Source: Misgurnus anguillicaudatus (lineage: Eukaryota; Chordata; Actinopteri; Cypriniformes; Cobitidae). From it: a stretch of 64,000 nucleotides of DNA. A program made the position numbers and the translations under genes. The notes under the pieces were generated by a model. That model worked only from the letters and a program-made list of their open reading frames with translations, searched no databases and was not told where the DNA came from. Position 1 is the stretch's first letter. Each line of letters opens with the position of its first letter. Where the stretch lies: the NCBI RefSeq assembly GCF_027580225.2, contig NC_073358.2:10529001-10593000 (forward strand), given 5' to 3'. Positions 54,824 to 64,000 of the stretch are shown in pieces.

Positions 54824-55246
54824 GCAAAGTAAATAAATTAAACAAATGAGTACATAAGTATGTTTTAGAATTATCCTTGGTGCAATTTTTAAGATTTTGC
54901 ACCAACCATCTCTTTTTTTGTTTCGTTGTTACTTTAGTTCAAGACGTGTTGAATGACTGTATGATATGAAGACTGACTGCTTTTAGTTATGTCAGCATTT
55001 GTGTGTCTTTGTGTTGTTCGTGAGACATGTATATGTATAAAGGTCATATGAAAGAGAAATTTATGGAACTAAACAACATTGAATATCTTTTAGTGCAAAT
55101 ATAAATTCTTTGTTTTATGTGTGAATGTCTGACACCGAAGAGTTTTTTAATATCTTGTCTGCGGGTAATTGAGGGCTATTTGTCTATTCTCTTGGCCATG
55201 ACATGTTTTTGAAAATGTAACTACTTGAAGATTGAGACGGTCGAAA

Positions 55247-55252
55247 AATAAA
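55247..55252 (+). terminator. Distal polyadenylation signal AATAAA of CLIP1
   Basis: Canonical AATAAA followed by a TG/T-rich stretch within 30 nt. Likely main 3' end of the transcript. Confidence 0.5.
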
Positions 55253-55500
55253 CACAATGTTTTGAAATACAATTGTCTTATAGTGTTTTCAATCATGATT
55301 AACTACGTAAACCTCTGTAACATGTAACATAGAGGCACAATGGCTTGTGGAAAATATAAAATGTGTACATTTATGAACGCAATGGGCAAGTAATACATCT
55401 TTTAAAAACTATATCTATTTCATATCTATTATAATATTTTTTATCCAGTGTTGGGTGTAACTAGTTGCAAAGTAAATTAGTTACTGTAATTAATTGTAAT

Positions 55501-55880
55501 TTAAAGGTGCAATGTGTAAATTTTAGCGGCATCTAGTGGTGAGGTTGGGAATTGCAACCAACGGCTCAGTCCACTGCTCACCCCACGCTTTTGAAACACA
55601 TAGAGAAGCTACTGTAGCCACCACCAGACAAACATGTCATCATCAGAGACAACTTAGTATAAAAAGTTTGTCCGTTAATTAAAGGCTTCTGTAGAAACAT
55701 GGCGGCCCAAAATGGCGTCTTCCATGTAAGGGGACCCTCGGTGTATGTAGATAAAACGTCTCATTCTAAGATAATAAAAACATAGCGGTTCATTATGAAA
55801 GGTCTTTATAATAAAGTTTTTTATATTATTTTGCATGTCTGTCAAGAGATCCTTCTAAAAATTACACACTGCACCTTTAA
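55501..55880. mobile_element. MITE with TTAAAGGTGCAATGTGTAA ends
   Basis: TTAAAGGTGCAATGTGTAA and TTACACACTGCACCTTTAA are inverted. A related partial copy is at about 60178-60360. Confidence 0.78.
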
Positions 55881-56106
55881 GTAAAGTAAGGGATTACTCT
55901 TATTTTTCAGTAATTTAATTACAGTTACTTCTGAGGTAATTTAGCTAATTATGGACTGTAGAACAATTTTATATATATGTTATATATAATATATATTTTA
56001 TATATATATATATATTATATATAATACAGTTGTGGATTTAAGATCAAAAGTCTAACATTAAAATTGATGTTTTTATGTATCCTCTCCCTTAAAATACTTT
56101 GGTAAG

Positions 56107-57389
56107 TTAAAGGGGCCGTGTCACAAGAATTTTTTAAGATGTAAAATAAATCTTTGATGTTCCCAGAGTACACATGTGAAGTTTTAGCTCAAAATACCAT
56201 ATAGATCAGTGGTTTTCAAACTGCGGGCCGCGAGATGGTGCCAGGGGGGGGCCCAGTTTTATGACATTTTATGGAATACATTAATTTATCATGAATTCTG
56301 TGTAATTAAACCTAAAAAAACAAGGCTACTAACTAAAAGCACTACTTTTTTGTATAATTTTATGTTTTTTTCTTATTAAAATGTTGAGTTTTAGAACGTT
56401 TTTTTGTCACAAATTTTCTTTGGGGGGCCACACGCTGAAAAAGTTTGGGAACCACTGATATATATAATTATTATAGCATGTTAAAATTGCCAATTTGTAG
56501 GTGCGAGCATTTTGGGTGTGCCCTTTAAAATGCAAATGAGCTGATGAAATTTAAACACTGATCGCAATGATGGTGGTTTGTTGCAAATGAAATTTAATTG
56601 TGCTGTCAATTTTTTCCTCTCTCTTTCTCTCTGCACTAAATGGCAGTGCTGTGGTTGGATAGTGCAGATTAAGGGGCGGAATTATTATAATAAGATCTCC
56701 TTATGACATCATAAGGAGAGCCAAATTTCAATTATCTAATTTTTCACATGCATATGGTTTGCCAAAACTAAGTTACTGGGTTGATCTTTTTCACATTTTC
56801 TAGGTTGATAGAAGCACTGGGAACTAGGGTTGGGCCGATACGATATTCAGTATCGGTATTAGCAAAAAATGGCTGGATCGGGTATTGTAGAAGTCGGGGA
56901 GTACAATTCGATCCATTACCAACACCGACCTTGTCATGGCAACTTGGCGTAAAGCACGACTTGCTGAGCAACATTAATTTCCACGTAGTTTCACTTTAAA
57001 TTGTCTAATGTAATACCTTAAATTTAATTTTGATTTTTTTGTGCTGACTAAAAAATGTTGCTACTAGTCTGTTTGAAACATTTAAATAAAAATGAAGCAG
57101 CAGTATTGCATAATGTTTCATTGTGTTTTGAATTTGCACAGTCATTTGTTGCACAGTAAAACGTGAGTTCTGTAGCTCTGTTTAAGCTTTTTGTATGGCT
57201 AACAAATGTGTTATTTGCAGCTTAACTGATTAAAAGGGCGATAGAGATGCTATTGGATCGGTTTCGACAGATACTCAAGGTTGTGATATCGACATCAGTA
57301 TCAGACATGAAAAGTGGTATCGGCCCAGGAACCCAACTATAGCACTTAAACATGAAAAAAGGCAAATTTTCATGTCATGGCCCCTTTAA
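56107..57389. mobile_element. DNA transposon with TTAAAGGGGCCGTGTCA ends, with nested hATs
   Basis: Left TTAAAGGGGCCGTGTCACAA and right CATGTCATGGCCCCTTTAA. It encloses a hAT MITE (56207-56457, ends CAGTGGTTTTC / GAACCACTG, flanks ATATAGAT and ATATATAT) and a TAGGGTTGGGCCGATAC element (about 56827-57343). Confidence 0.65.
56207..56457. mobile_element. hAT MITE with CAGTGGTTTTCAAACTG ends
   Basis: Ends CAGTGGTTTTCAAACTG and AGTTTGGGAACCACTG. The 8-bp flanks match at 7 of 8. Confidence 0.75.
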
Positions 57390-58082
57390 TAAGAATAATG
57401 GTAATCTAGATTAGTTCCCAATTCTCACTATTAACTGAAAATGAAAGTGACAAGCTTGTCAAGTATGCAACGCATACTCAAAATGTGATGCCTTAAACCC
57501 ATCACAGTAAGTAGTGAACACAAGCACTGCAACCCGTGACCACACACACCCAGAGCAGTGGGCAGCGCCTGGTGAGCAATCAGGGTAAGGTGCCTTGCTC
57601 AAGGGCACCACAGTTTCAATCCACTGGACGTGAGAAACAAACCTGCAATTCTCGGGTTACAAGCCCGATTTTAACCACTAGACTATAACTGCCCCTGGTT
57701 GGTTATTAGCATTAATTAGCACATATAAATTGAGATATTGAGATGTTGGGTGTTTATTAGTACTTAAAAGCATATATGAATGCCAGATTCTGCAAAACAT
57801 TATTCTACATCCTTAACAACTACTTCACTAAGTATTAATAAGCAGTAATTATGAGTATATTGAGGCAAACGTAGTTAATAGTCCTGTTAATGAGAACTGG
57901 ACCTTACAAAGTGTGACCAGAATAATTAATATACTTTTATATGATTATTTGAGCAGTTTCAAGCCTATCTTTGTATCATTTACTAAATAGGATTTATAAA
58001 ATAATTAGTAATAAGTAATTATGATTAAAGATGTAATTAGTAACTAAATTAATCACTTTTTTGAGTAACTTACCCAACACTG

Positions 58083-59335
58083 GGTCTGTCTTTAAAGAGT
58101 CACCAAAAGCATTTTTGACCAATATAGAAGTATGAGGATAACTTTTTGAAAAACAAGTAAATGCAAAATACTTTGCAATAAGCACATTTCAAAAACAAAT
58201 GTATAACTTTTTCTCAAACTAATGATGGAAGGAGAATAAAACAATTTTATTTAGCAAGATTACAATTTACTGCATACCAATTATGAATAACAGAGACTTG
58301 AACTTTACTGAGAAAAATAGCTGAGAAAAAAGTGCCATTAAGACCTTGCTTATCTGGATCAGGTGTGTTTTAGGATAGGAGCAAGACTCTGCAGAGACAC
58401 CGGCCCTCCAGAAGCAGGATTGGACACCCCTGCCTCGGTCACAAGATGTATTGTTACAAAAACACACGTAGGTAAAGAATTAGTTAAGATTTGTTAAGAA
58501 CTGATGTAAATGTTTTGTAAGATGTGCTTTTTAGCAATGGACATCAATGGATACAAAAATGACAAGGTCACATTTTAACCCTTGTATATCCTTAAATAAC
58601 ATTATTAAGTTACAACAATATATGAAATGTGACAAATCAAGATACCCAGAAAGAAGGAATTAACAATAATTTGCTAATAAGGTAAACAGAAAACAAAAAA
58701 GAAAGAAGAGAGAACAAAAAGAACATGAGGGTAAGATATTAGGTTCCCAGCCTGGGGTCCAGGCCCCATTAGGAGGGCCCCATATTGTTGAGGGGTTGTG
58801 CCTAATCTGATAATGTTGCATAAAATGTTCCACTAATAAAAAAGTATAGTTTTTTTTTAATCATATGCTAACATATGCCGTAATAAGGTAGTTAAAGACA
58901 GATGTAGAGGGTTGGGTTGCTTTTACGGTCTTATATGTACTTTGGGAGGGGCAATGAAAAGGTTGGGAACCACTGATTTTAAGTACGTTACATATTAAAG
59001 TCCTTACTAATGTAAGTAGTTTTTCTTGCTTTTTTGTTTAATTAGGATGCATTGGTATTGAGATACTCCTTAAATTCTTTCAGGAATACATTTAACATTA
59101 CATTTCTGTATATAAACATTTGCAAAGAAAGTACATTAAACTTATAATAATAAAGTAAACATTTTTATATGCAGACTCAAACGCAGTTACAATAATCAGT
59201 CTTAGAAAACAAGTGCAATAAAAAAGAATATAGAAATAATAAAAGAAAAAAATTCACAACTCTATAATTATAAACTTTACGTAAATCAAATTATTCAAGC
59301 GATAGATTTACAGCTTTACAATAAAGTTTTTCCTT
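58083..59335. other. Intergenic AT-rich sequence with hAT fragments
   Basis: A solo reversed hAT end (GCAGGATTGGACACCCCTG) at about 58414-58432 and a fragment ending GGTTGGGAACCACTG at about 58960-58975. No gene is recognised between CLIP1 and KNTC1. Confidence 0.55.
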
Positions 59336-59490
59336 TTACGTCATCACGCAGGAACCGTACGTACGATGCTACCGGAAGTAGATTCACCTCGGCGCCAAAT
59401 TTCAGTGTTTCGCTTGTCATCCGTGTGCATGACAGTTAATATCGCGCAGACTTTCTGTTATTTCGGTGTCATAGACGCCAACATATTTTA
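59336..59490 (+). promoter_or_regulatory. kntc1: KNTC1 proximal promoter / 5' UTR
   Basis: The 155 nt before the KNTC1 ATG hold a CRE/ATF-like TTACGTCA (59336-59343), an ETS-type ACCGGAAGT (59371-59379) and GGCGCCAAA (59391-59399), whose reverse complement TTTGGCGCC is an E2F consensus. No TATA box is seen. This set suits a cell-cycle gene; actual use is inferred. Confidence 0.5.
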
Positions 59491-59625
59491 ATGATGTGGA
59501 ATAATGTTGAACTTCTGCTGAATGAAGACACGAACACAGTCCGACTGTACAGCGATGCAGAACAAGAGTCCACCAATGCGCTTTATCAAGTGGATACCCT
59601 GGTGAAAATATCATCATCTGAGAAG
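59491..59625 (+). CDS. kntc1: KNTC1 coding exon 1
   Basis: 135 nt, phase 0 out. There are two consecutive ATGs (59491 and 59494); human KNTC1 begins MWN, so 59494 may be the true start. It contains ALYQVDTLVKISSSEK, very close to human ALYQVDLLVKIS. Donor GTAAAC. Confidence 0.92.
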
Positions 59626-62600
59626 GTAAACAAATCAATAAAGTCGCGTTTCACAACTGTAGGATTGACTTGCAAACATTAAAAGCACGGATAATAATTT
59701 ATTATGGTATCACATTGTTTTGGATATGTAAGTTACCTTGTCATTAGTACCATACTAGTATACTTTGACATTAACTTACAATCTGATATCATGACTGTAG
59801 GGTACCACCACAAGAGTGTTTTATTTAACTTAGTAGTGTAGTTTATTTACTGTTATATCTGTACTTTATATTTTATTATGTTGTTTGAAAGTTGTTTTTT
59901 ATGGATTGTGATTTAAATTTTAAGTAAAACAATAATAGCAGTAATATTGGTAGGAATGCTCCATGCAGGATTTTTTGCAGCCGATATGGACTAGCGATTT
60001 TTCTGACCGATATTTGTCGCTTGCGCAGTTATTTGAGCTTTTATCATTGAAATCCATTACTGTTTTTATTGTATTAAATTAGTAAAGTTAAAAAACACAT
60101 GCATTAAGGTAACGTATACTAGCTAATGTATTACTGCATCATCACATCATTTTCAATAAACATGACTTGGATTCATTTAAAGGTGCACTGTGTAACTTTT
60201 AGAAGGATCTCTTGACAGAAATGCAATATAATATACATAACTATATTAACAGTGATGTTTAAAGACCTTACATAATGAACCGTATTGTTTTATCACCTTA
60301 GAATGAGCTGTTTTCTTTACATGAAGTCCCCGCCATGTTTCTACAGTAGCCCTAAACGGACAAACTGCTCTATAGAGTGCGTTTTGTCATAACATTGTCA
60401 CAATATAAAAGGCAGAGAATATTTTTGCTATCAAATATTTCTGAACAATATAAACTTATATTTGACTTATTATTGACAGCAGTTTCTGCAGTAACAACAT
60501 AAACACACGGCTTTTGTGGTCATCACATAACATCCGGTAAACTATGCGAAGAATAAATAACAACAAAGTCCTTTTAAAGTAGTTTATAACAAGCAAAATT
60601 AGGGCTGGACAATAATTCAATATCAATATATCTCGCGGTATAATATTTTTCGATAACGGTGATATGGTTTCTAAACACATTCCCGATATTTCGATATACA
60701 TTACGGCGTCCCGTGGCTGATCATGTCACGTGTAAAAACGCATGTTAAACGCAAGTCTTCAATCCAAAAGGTGTGGCGTCTTTTGTAGTTAAGCAACCAT
60801 GTGCCGCAATCTCCAGGACGGCGAGCAAACGGAATGCAGATTTAAATTCGCTCATCTGTACCTCGCGTCTAATCATATCATTGTCACCATGCGATCAATT
60901 AATTTATTCGGGACTTTGGAGTGTTTGCTCAGAGAAGAGCTGTCACTCAGAAGTATGGGAAGAAGGTGCGGGGTTAGTTCGCGTCAAGTCACAGCTTCCA
61001 ATGACGACACCATAAAGGGAGAGAGATGTAATGCACACAAACTAAATTACTGGTGAGAAAAAATAGCCATAAAGTGCCAAGGTTAGAAAAGAATAAAGAT
61101 GAGGAGAAAAGATAAAAGTATGCTGCTGTGTGACCTGGTTATGAGTAATATGTATAATATAATTAAATGTCTAGTATCAAATATATCACTATCTAGCTTG
61201 CTATGCAATTACAAGTAGATAAGTAATTTTTTTTATTACAGTATGTAACATTGAATACTACCATTCAAAAGTTTTAGTCACTTTGACTTATTAATATTTT
61301 CCCCACATATTACTATAATAGCAAATTGATCAAAACTATGGACTAACACAGATGGAACTATGAAAGTCAATACTGTGACTAGGGCTGGGTATCGATTCAG
61401 ATGTTCCAGATCGATTCAATTTCGATTCACACAAGATATCGATTTGATTTCGATTCTCGATTCCGGTTCTTCTCGGGTTGGTTTTTATACCTGATTCTCG
61501 ATTCAAGTCAATAAATATAGATTTAATACAAATACAATATTAATAAAAAATAACAGTGAACATAAGTTTACAAGTGGGTAATTAATAAAAATAAATTAAA
61601 AGCTACAACACTATCGTTGTCGTTTTGTTTGCGAAATCTAAAATGCTTCCATATCCATACCTCTTAATTTCCCAGTGCATGCCAGGTTTGTGCTGTGAAT
61701 CTGAATTAAAAGTGAATTAAAGAAAAGAAATGAAAAGACATGTGTGTCTTGCCATGTTATTAGTCTATAGGTTGCATTATAGTGGGCTCTAGCTCTATTG
61801 TGTTTGGTATGTGTACCATAATTTACCAGACTTTTACCAGATCATTTGTCTATGATTCTGACAGTGATTGTTACTGTATTTTGCAATAATTCTTCACTCT
61901 GACTATTTAAAGCTCGAGGGTCAACATAACTTTTAGATTTATAAGCAGCAATAAACTACATTTTAACATTTTATAATGCCTAGTCATACTTCTGTAATTT
62001 TGATGAAAGTAACGCAAAAGTAGTGTAACTCATTACAGTTCAGAGACAGTAATATTGTAATGTAACTAATTACGTTTCAAATGACAGTAATTTATAATAT
62101 ATAATGTATTATACACTTTGGAAGTAACTTTCCCAACACTGCATAGGAACCCAAAACATTTGTTATTTTCGACAAGGTATTTGTTTAAGAGTTCAGTTTC
62201 AGCAACTAGCCAGACCATTAAACAAACAGAAACCGGAAGTAAAGTTCGGACCAGACGCTTATCGCGTCACCGCACGTGCGCCCGATAAAACGGCATAGAG
62301 CTTCAGATATTTCATTGATAATCTTAACACATGGCTCATGAGTGTTGAGTAATCATTTAGGTTATTAAAAAAAAAAATTGCCGTGTGTGAAAAAACTAAA
62401 TTATGTACAAATTTCTTTAAAATTAAATCTTTCAGATTTCTATTTGTATGAAAAGTATTTATTTTATCTATAGAAAAATATTGAAAGATGCAACAGACAT
62501 TATACTTGTATAACTGAAATTGGTTTACGTGCTATTGCCGATAGTTTCAAATTGATCCAAAATCTCAATAATTAAATATCCACTGCATTGTGTATTCACA

Positions 62601-63706
62601 TCTGAAATTATTATTTCTCTTTCTCAGGTGTTGTCTAATCCAAAGGTTTACGCCTTTAGTAATCCAAACTGCAACGTTGTAGTGGCAGACACGGCTGTGG
62701 TTCTCTTTGATCCTGCTTTTCAGACTGTTCTTATCCATCTATATTTTGGTAATATAAGCTCTGTCGTTCACAGTTCATCTCATCTTCTTTCACATTATGA
62801 AAACCTGTATCTCTTGATGCTGTTGTCATGTTCAAAACTGTTTCTTGTATTCAGACACTTTGGTAGACGCAGTTACCATTTGCCCTCAAGGACAGTTTCT
62901 TCTGATCGGAGAGAGAAATGGGAGTCTGCACATTGTCTATGTCCCTCTGAAAAAGACCGTGCTGACCAAAGTAACTTACAGTGCACATCACAATTTGATC
63001 AAATTGTAAAATTGCTCCACAACCAAATAACCTTTTGTGTTGCTGAATGTTAATGTAGACACTTCAACAGCAAAACCCCTCGGATGGTGATGAGACAACC
63101 TTCAAAAGTCTTATACTACACGAGACACCTTGTTCTCCGGGTAAGAGTGGATAAACATGAACACATGTTTTTTTCACATTGTATATAAAACATTCTGCAC
63201 AGGAATTGCCACTGACAAAACAATAACGTCTTGGTGTGTGCTTATAGCCTTATGATCATTACAACCTATTTCATTAATGTTTTAGGATTGTATGATCTCT
63301 ACCTTGTTGTTCACGATGGTTTCCTACACATATCCAATCTTGCTTTGGGAAACATCCGGAAAGGTATGAGTGGAAATCATAATTTTTATTTTTTATTCCA
63401 ACATACAACTTTATAGACAGAAAAAATAATCCTTCTCTTTCTTTTTTTAAGCGATCGAAAACATGGATCTGGGGGCCTTAAATGAGGTTTGCTTTTCAAT
63501 TTGTTTGAGAAGTTTTTATTTCAAAAGTTTTTTGTAATAACTGGTCAGCATTTGCATGCTATTCTCAGTGTTTTGTCTTCTGTATTTATTTTTAGATCCA
63601 AGCACACATTCACATGAACTTTTATTCAACTAAGGATATTCATGAAGATGGCTGTATCTCAGCTGGTCTGGTCTGTTTTGGAAACACAGTCCACCTTCTG
63701 ATCGGG
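59491..63706 (+). CDS. kntc1: KNTC1 (kinetochore-associated protein 1, ROD), 5' part only
   Basis: ROD forms the RZZ complex with ZW10 and Zwilch. RZZ sits at unattached kinetochores, recruits Spindly-dynein and MAD1-MAD2, and builds the fibrous corona (family knowledge). Seven exons, 59491-59625, 62628-62748, 62855-62970, 63059-63140, 63286-63363, 63452-63486 and 63596-63706, join in frame to about 226 codons, ending in phase 0. The family protein is about 2,200 aa, so roughly the first tenth is here. The product begins (M)MWNNVELLLNEDTNTVRLY, close to human MWNDIELL, and includes the conserved LLIGERNGSLHIV. This part lies in the N-terminal beta-propeller. The gene continues beyond 64000. 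Confidence 0.93.
59626..62627 (+). other. KNTC1 intron 1 with transposon fragments
   Basis: A MITE fragment (about 60178-60360), a hAT left end TAGGGCTGGACAATAATTC (about 60600) and another TAGGGCTGGGTATCGATTC (about 61381), neither with a matching right end, and a solo CAGTGTTGGG-family end (to about 62146). An ETS-like ACCGGAAGT is at about 62231. No exon seen. Confidence 0.55.
62628..62748 (+). CDS. kntc1: KNTC1 coding exon 2
   Basis: 121 nt, phase 1 out, encoding VLSNPKVYAFSNPNCNVVVA and onwards to TVLIHLYF. Acceptor TTTCTCTTTCTCAG is strong. The intron before it is 3.0 kb. Confidence 0.9.
62855..62970 (+). CDS. kntc1: KNTC1 coding exon 3
   Basis: 116 nt, phase 1 in, phase 0 out, encoding DTLVDAVTICPQGQFLLIGE and onwards to KKTVLTK. 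It aligns with human VDVVGLCQEGKFLLVGERSG. Confidence 0.92.
63059..63140 (+). CDS. kntc1: KNTC1 coding exon 4
   Basis: 82 nt, phase 0 in, phase 1 out, encoding TLQQQNPSDGDETTFKSLIL and onwards to HETPCSPG. Acceptor TTAATGTAG, donor GTAAGA. Confidence 0.85.
63286..63363 (+). CDS. kntc1: KNTC1 coding exon 5
   Basis: 78 nt, phase 1 to 1, encoding LYDLYLVVHDGFLHISNLAL and onwards. It aligns with human YYMLLLTYSGFFCITNLQL. Confidence 0.9.
63452..63486 (+). CDS. kntc1: KNTC1 coding exon 6 (micro-exon)
   Basis: 35 nt, phase 1 in, phase 0 out, encoding AIENMDLGALNE, the match to human AIENVDFSTAKK. Acceptor CTTTTTTTAAG, donor GTTTGC. Confidence 0.88.
63596..63706 (+). CDS. kntc1: KNTC1 coding exon 7
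   Basis: 111 nt, phase 0 to 0, encoding IQAHIHMNFYSTKDIHEDGC and onwards to VHLLIG. Acceptor TTATTTTTAG, donor GTAGGA. Last exon in the window. Confidence 0.9.
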
Positions 63707-63725
63707 GTAGGAAACCTTTTTATTT

Positions 63726-64000
63726 AAAGGGATAGTTCAGCCAAAAATTAAAATTACCCTCAAGCCATCTTCAATGTATATGATTATCTTTTTTCAGACG
63801 AACACGATCAGAGTTATTTTAGAAAATGTCCTGGCTGTTCCAAGCTTTATAATGGCGGTAAATGGTGCTTCTGATTTAAGGCCCAAAAAGTCTATCCATC
63901 CTTTATAGAAGGGGGTTAATAAAGGCCTTCTGTGGGCAATCAATGCGATTTTGTAAAAAATTATGAATATTTAAAACTTTACAAACTAAAATAACTAGCT
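63726..64000. mobile_element. Common cyprinid MITE, truncated by the window edge
   Basis: Begins TTTAAAGGGATAGTTCAGCC, a very frequent fish repeat end. The other end is beyond 64000. Confidence 0.6.

Larger units (their letters stand above)
53840..55270 (+). other. clip1: CLIP1 3' UTR
   Basis: About 1.4 kb of non-coding sequence after the stop, with few recognisable transposons. AATAAA signals are at 54818-54823 and 55247-55252. I take the second as the main end because the UTR-like sequence stops there and repeats begin. The exact cleavage site is inferred. Confidence 0.55.
55446..58082. mobile_element. hAT-like element with CAGTGTTGGG ends and nested inserts (intergenic)
   Basis: Left CAGTGTTGGGTGTAACTAGT and right AGTAACTTACCCAACACTG are inverted. 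No clear duplication. A solo end of this family lies at about 62040-62146 in KNTC1 intron 1. A common fish repeat (GGTGCCTTGCTCAAGGGCAC) is at about 57520-57700. Confidence 0.65.

Noticed and set aside
60773..61056. Two overlapping frames of 80-85 codons in KNTC1 intron 1
   Set aside because: No recognised homology, and they lie just after a hAT end (about 60600) in repeat-rich sequence; treated as chance.

Overview
The window is a vertebrate nuclear locus, almost certainly from a teleost fish and probably a cyprinid. The evidence is small GT-AG exons separated by introns packed with DNA transposons (hAT, Tc1/mariner, piggyBac-like and PIF/Harbinger-like), a SINE with a 5S rRNA head, and no operons or bacterial signals. 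The species assignment is inference from repeat style.

Two protein-coding genes are present, both on the + strand. (1) CLIP1, encoding CLIP-170 (CAP-Gly domain linker protein 1), has its complete coding region from the ATG at 7669 to the stop at 53839. I can place 34 coding exons, all with compatible phases. They encode two CAP-Gly microtubule-binding domains (exons at 7669-9073), a very long coiled coil (9350-53424) and a C-terminal tandem zinc knuckle ending in an acidic-aromatic tail (53611-53839). The predicted length is about 1,694 aa, against about 1,430 aa for human CLIP-170. (2) KNTC1 (ROD, kinetochore-associated protein 1) begins at 59491. Its first seven coding exons are present and it runs off the right edge.

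The most notable feature is in CLIP1, at 31491-47891. A block of four exons (86+121+53+118 nt, called A-B-C-D) that corresponds to one stretch of human CLIP-170 is tandemly repeated here: A1-B1-C1-D1, A2-B2-C2-D2, A3-B3-C3-D3, then a partial C4-D4. Each full block adds exactly 126 residues, which is 18 heptads, so it can lengthen the rod without changing coiled-coil register. Copy A3 has lost the GT of its splice donor, which suggests variable splicing of a 69-residue segment. Homologous introns of the copies carry different transposons, so the copies can be ordered relative to those insertions.

Layout: 1-7506, repeats upstream of the coding region (probably 5' intron); 7507-9547, N-terminal CLIP1 exons; 9548-17086, large intron with nested transposons and a minisatellite running into the next exon; 17087-28685, coiled-coil exons including a 903-nt exon; 28686-31490, repeat-filled intron; 31491-47891, the repeated exon block, with an intron holding a piggyBac-like/hAT nest inside a 21-bp minisatellite; 48060-53839, C-terminal exons, interrupted by a nest holding a broken Tc1-like transposase; 53840-about 55270, 3' UTR; 55271-59490, intergenic repeats and the KNTC1 promoter with E2F-, ETS- and CRE-like sites; 59491-64000, 5' part of KNTC1.

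Functionally, CLIP1 tracks growing microtubule plus ends and helps load dynein-dynactin, and KNTC1 is part of the RZZ complex that recruits dynein to kinetochores. Both therefore act at the microtubule/dynein interface, but their adjacency here is a matter of synteny, not an operon.
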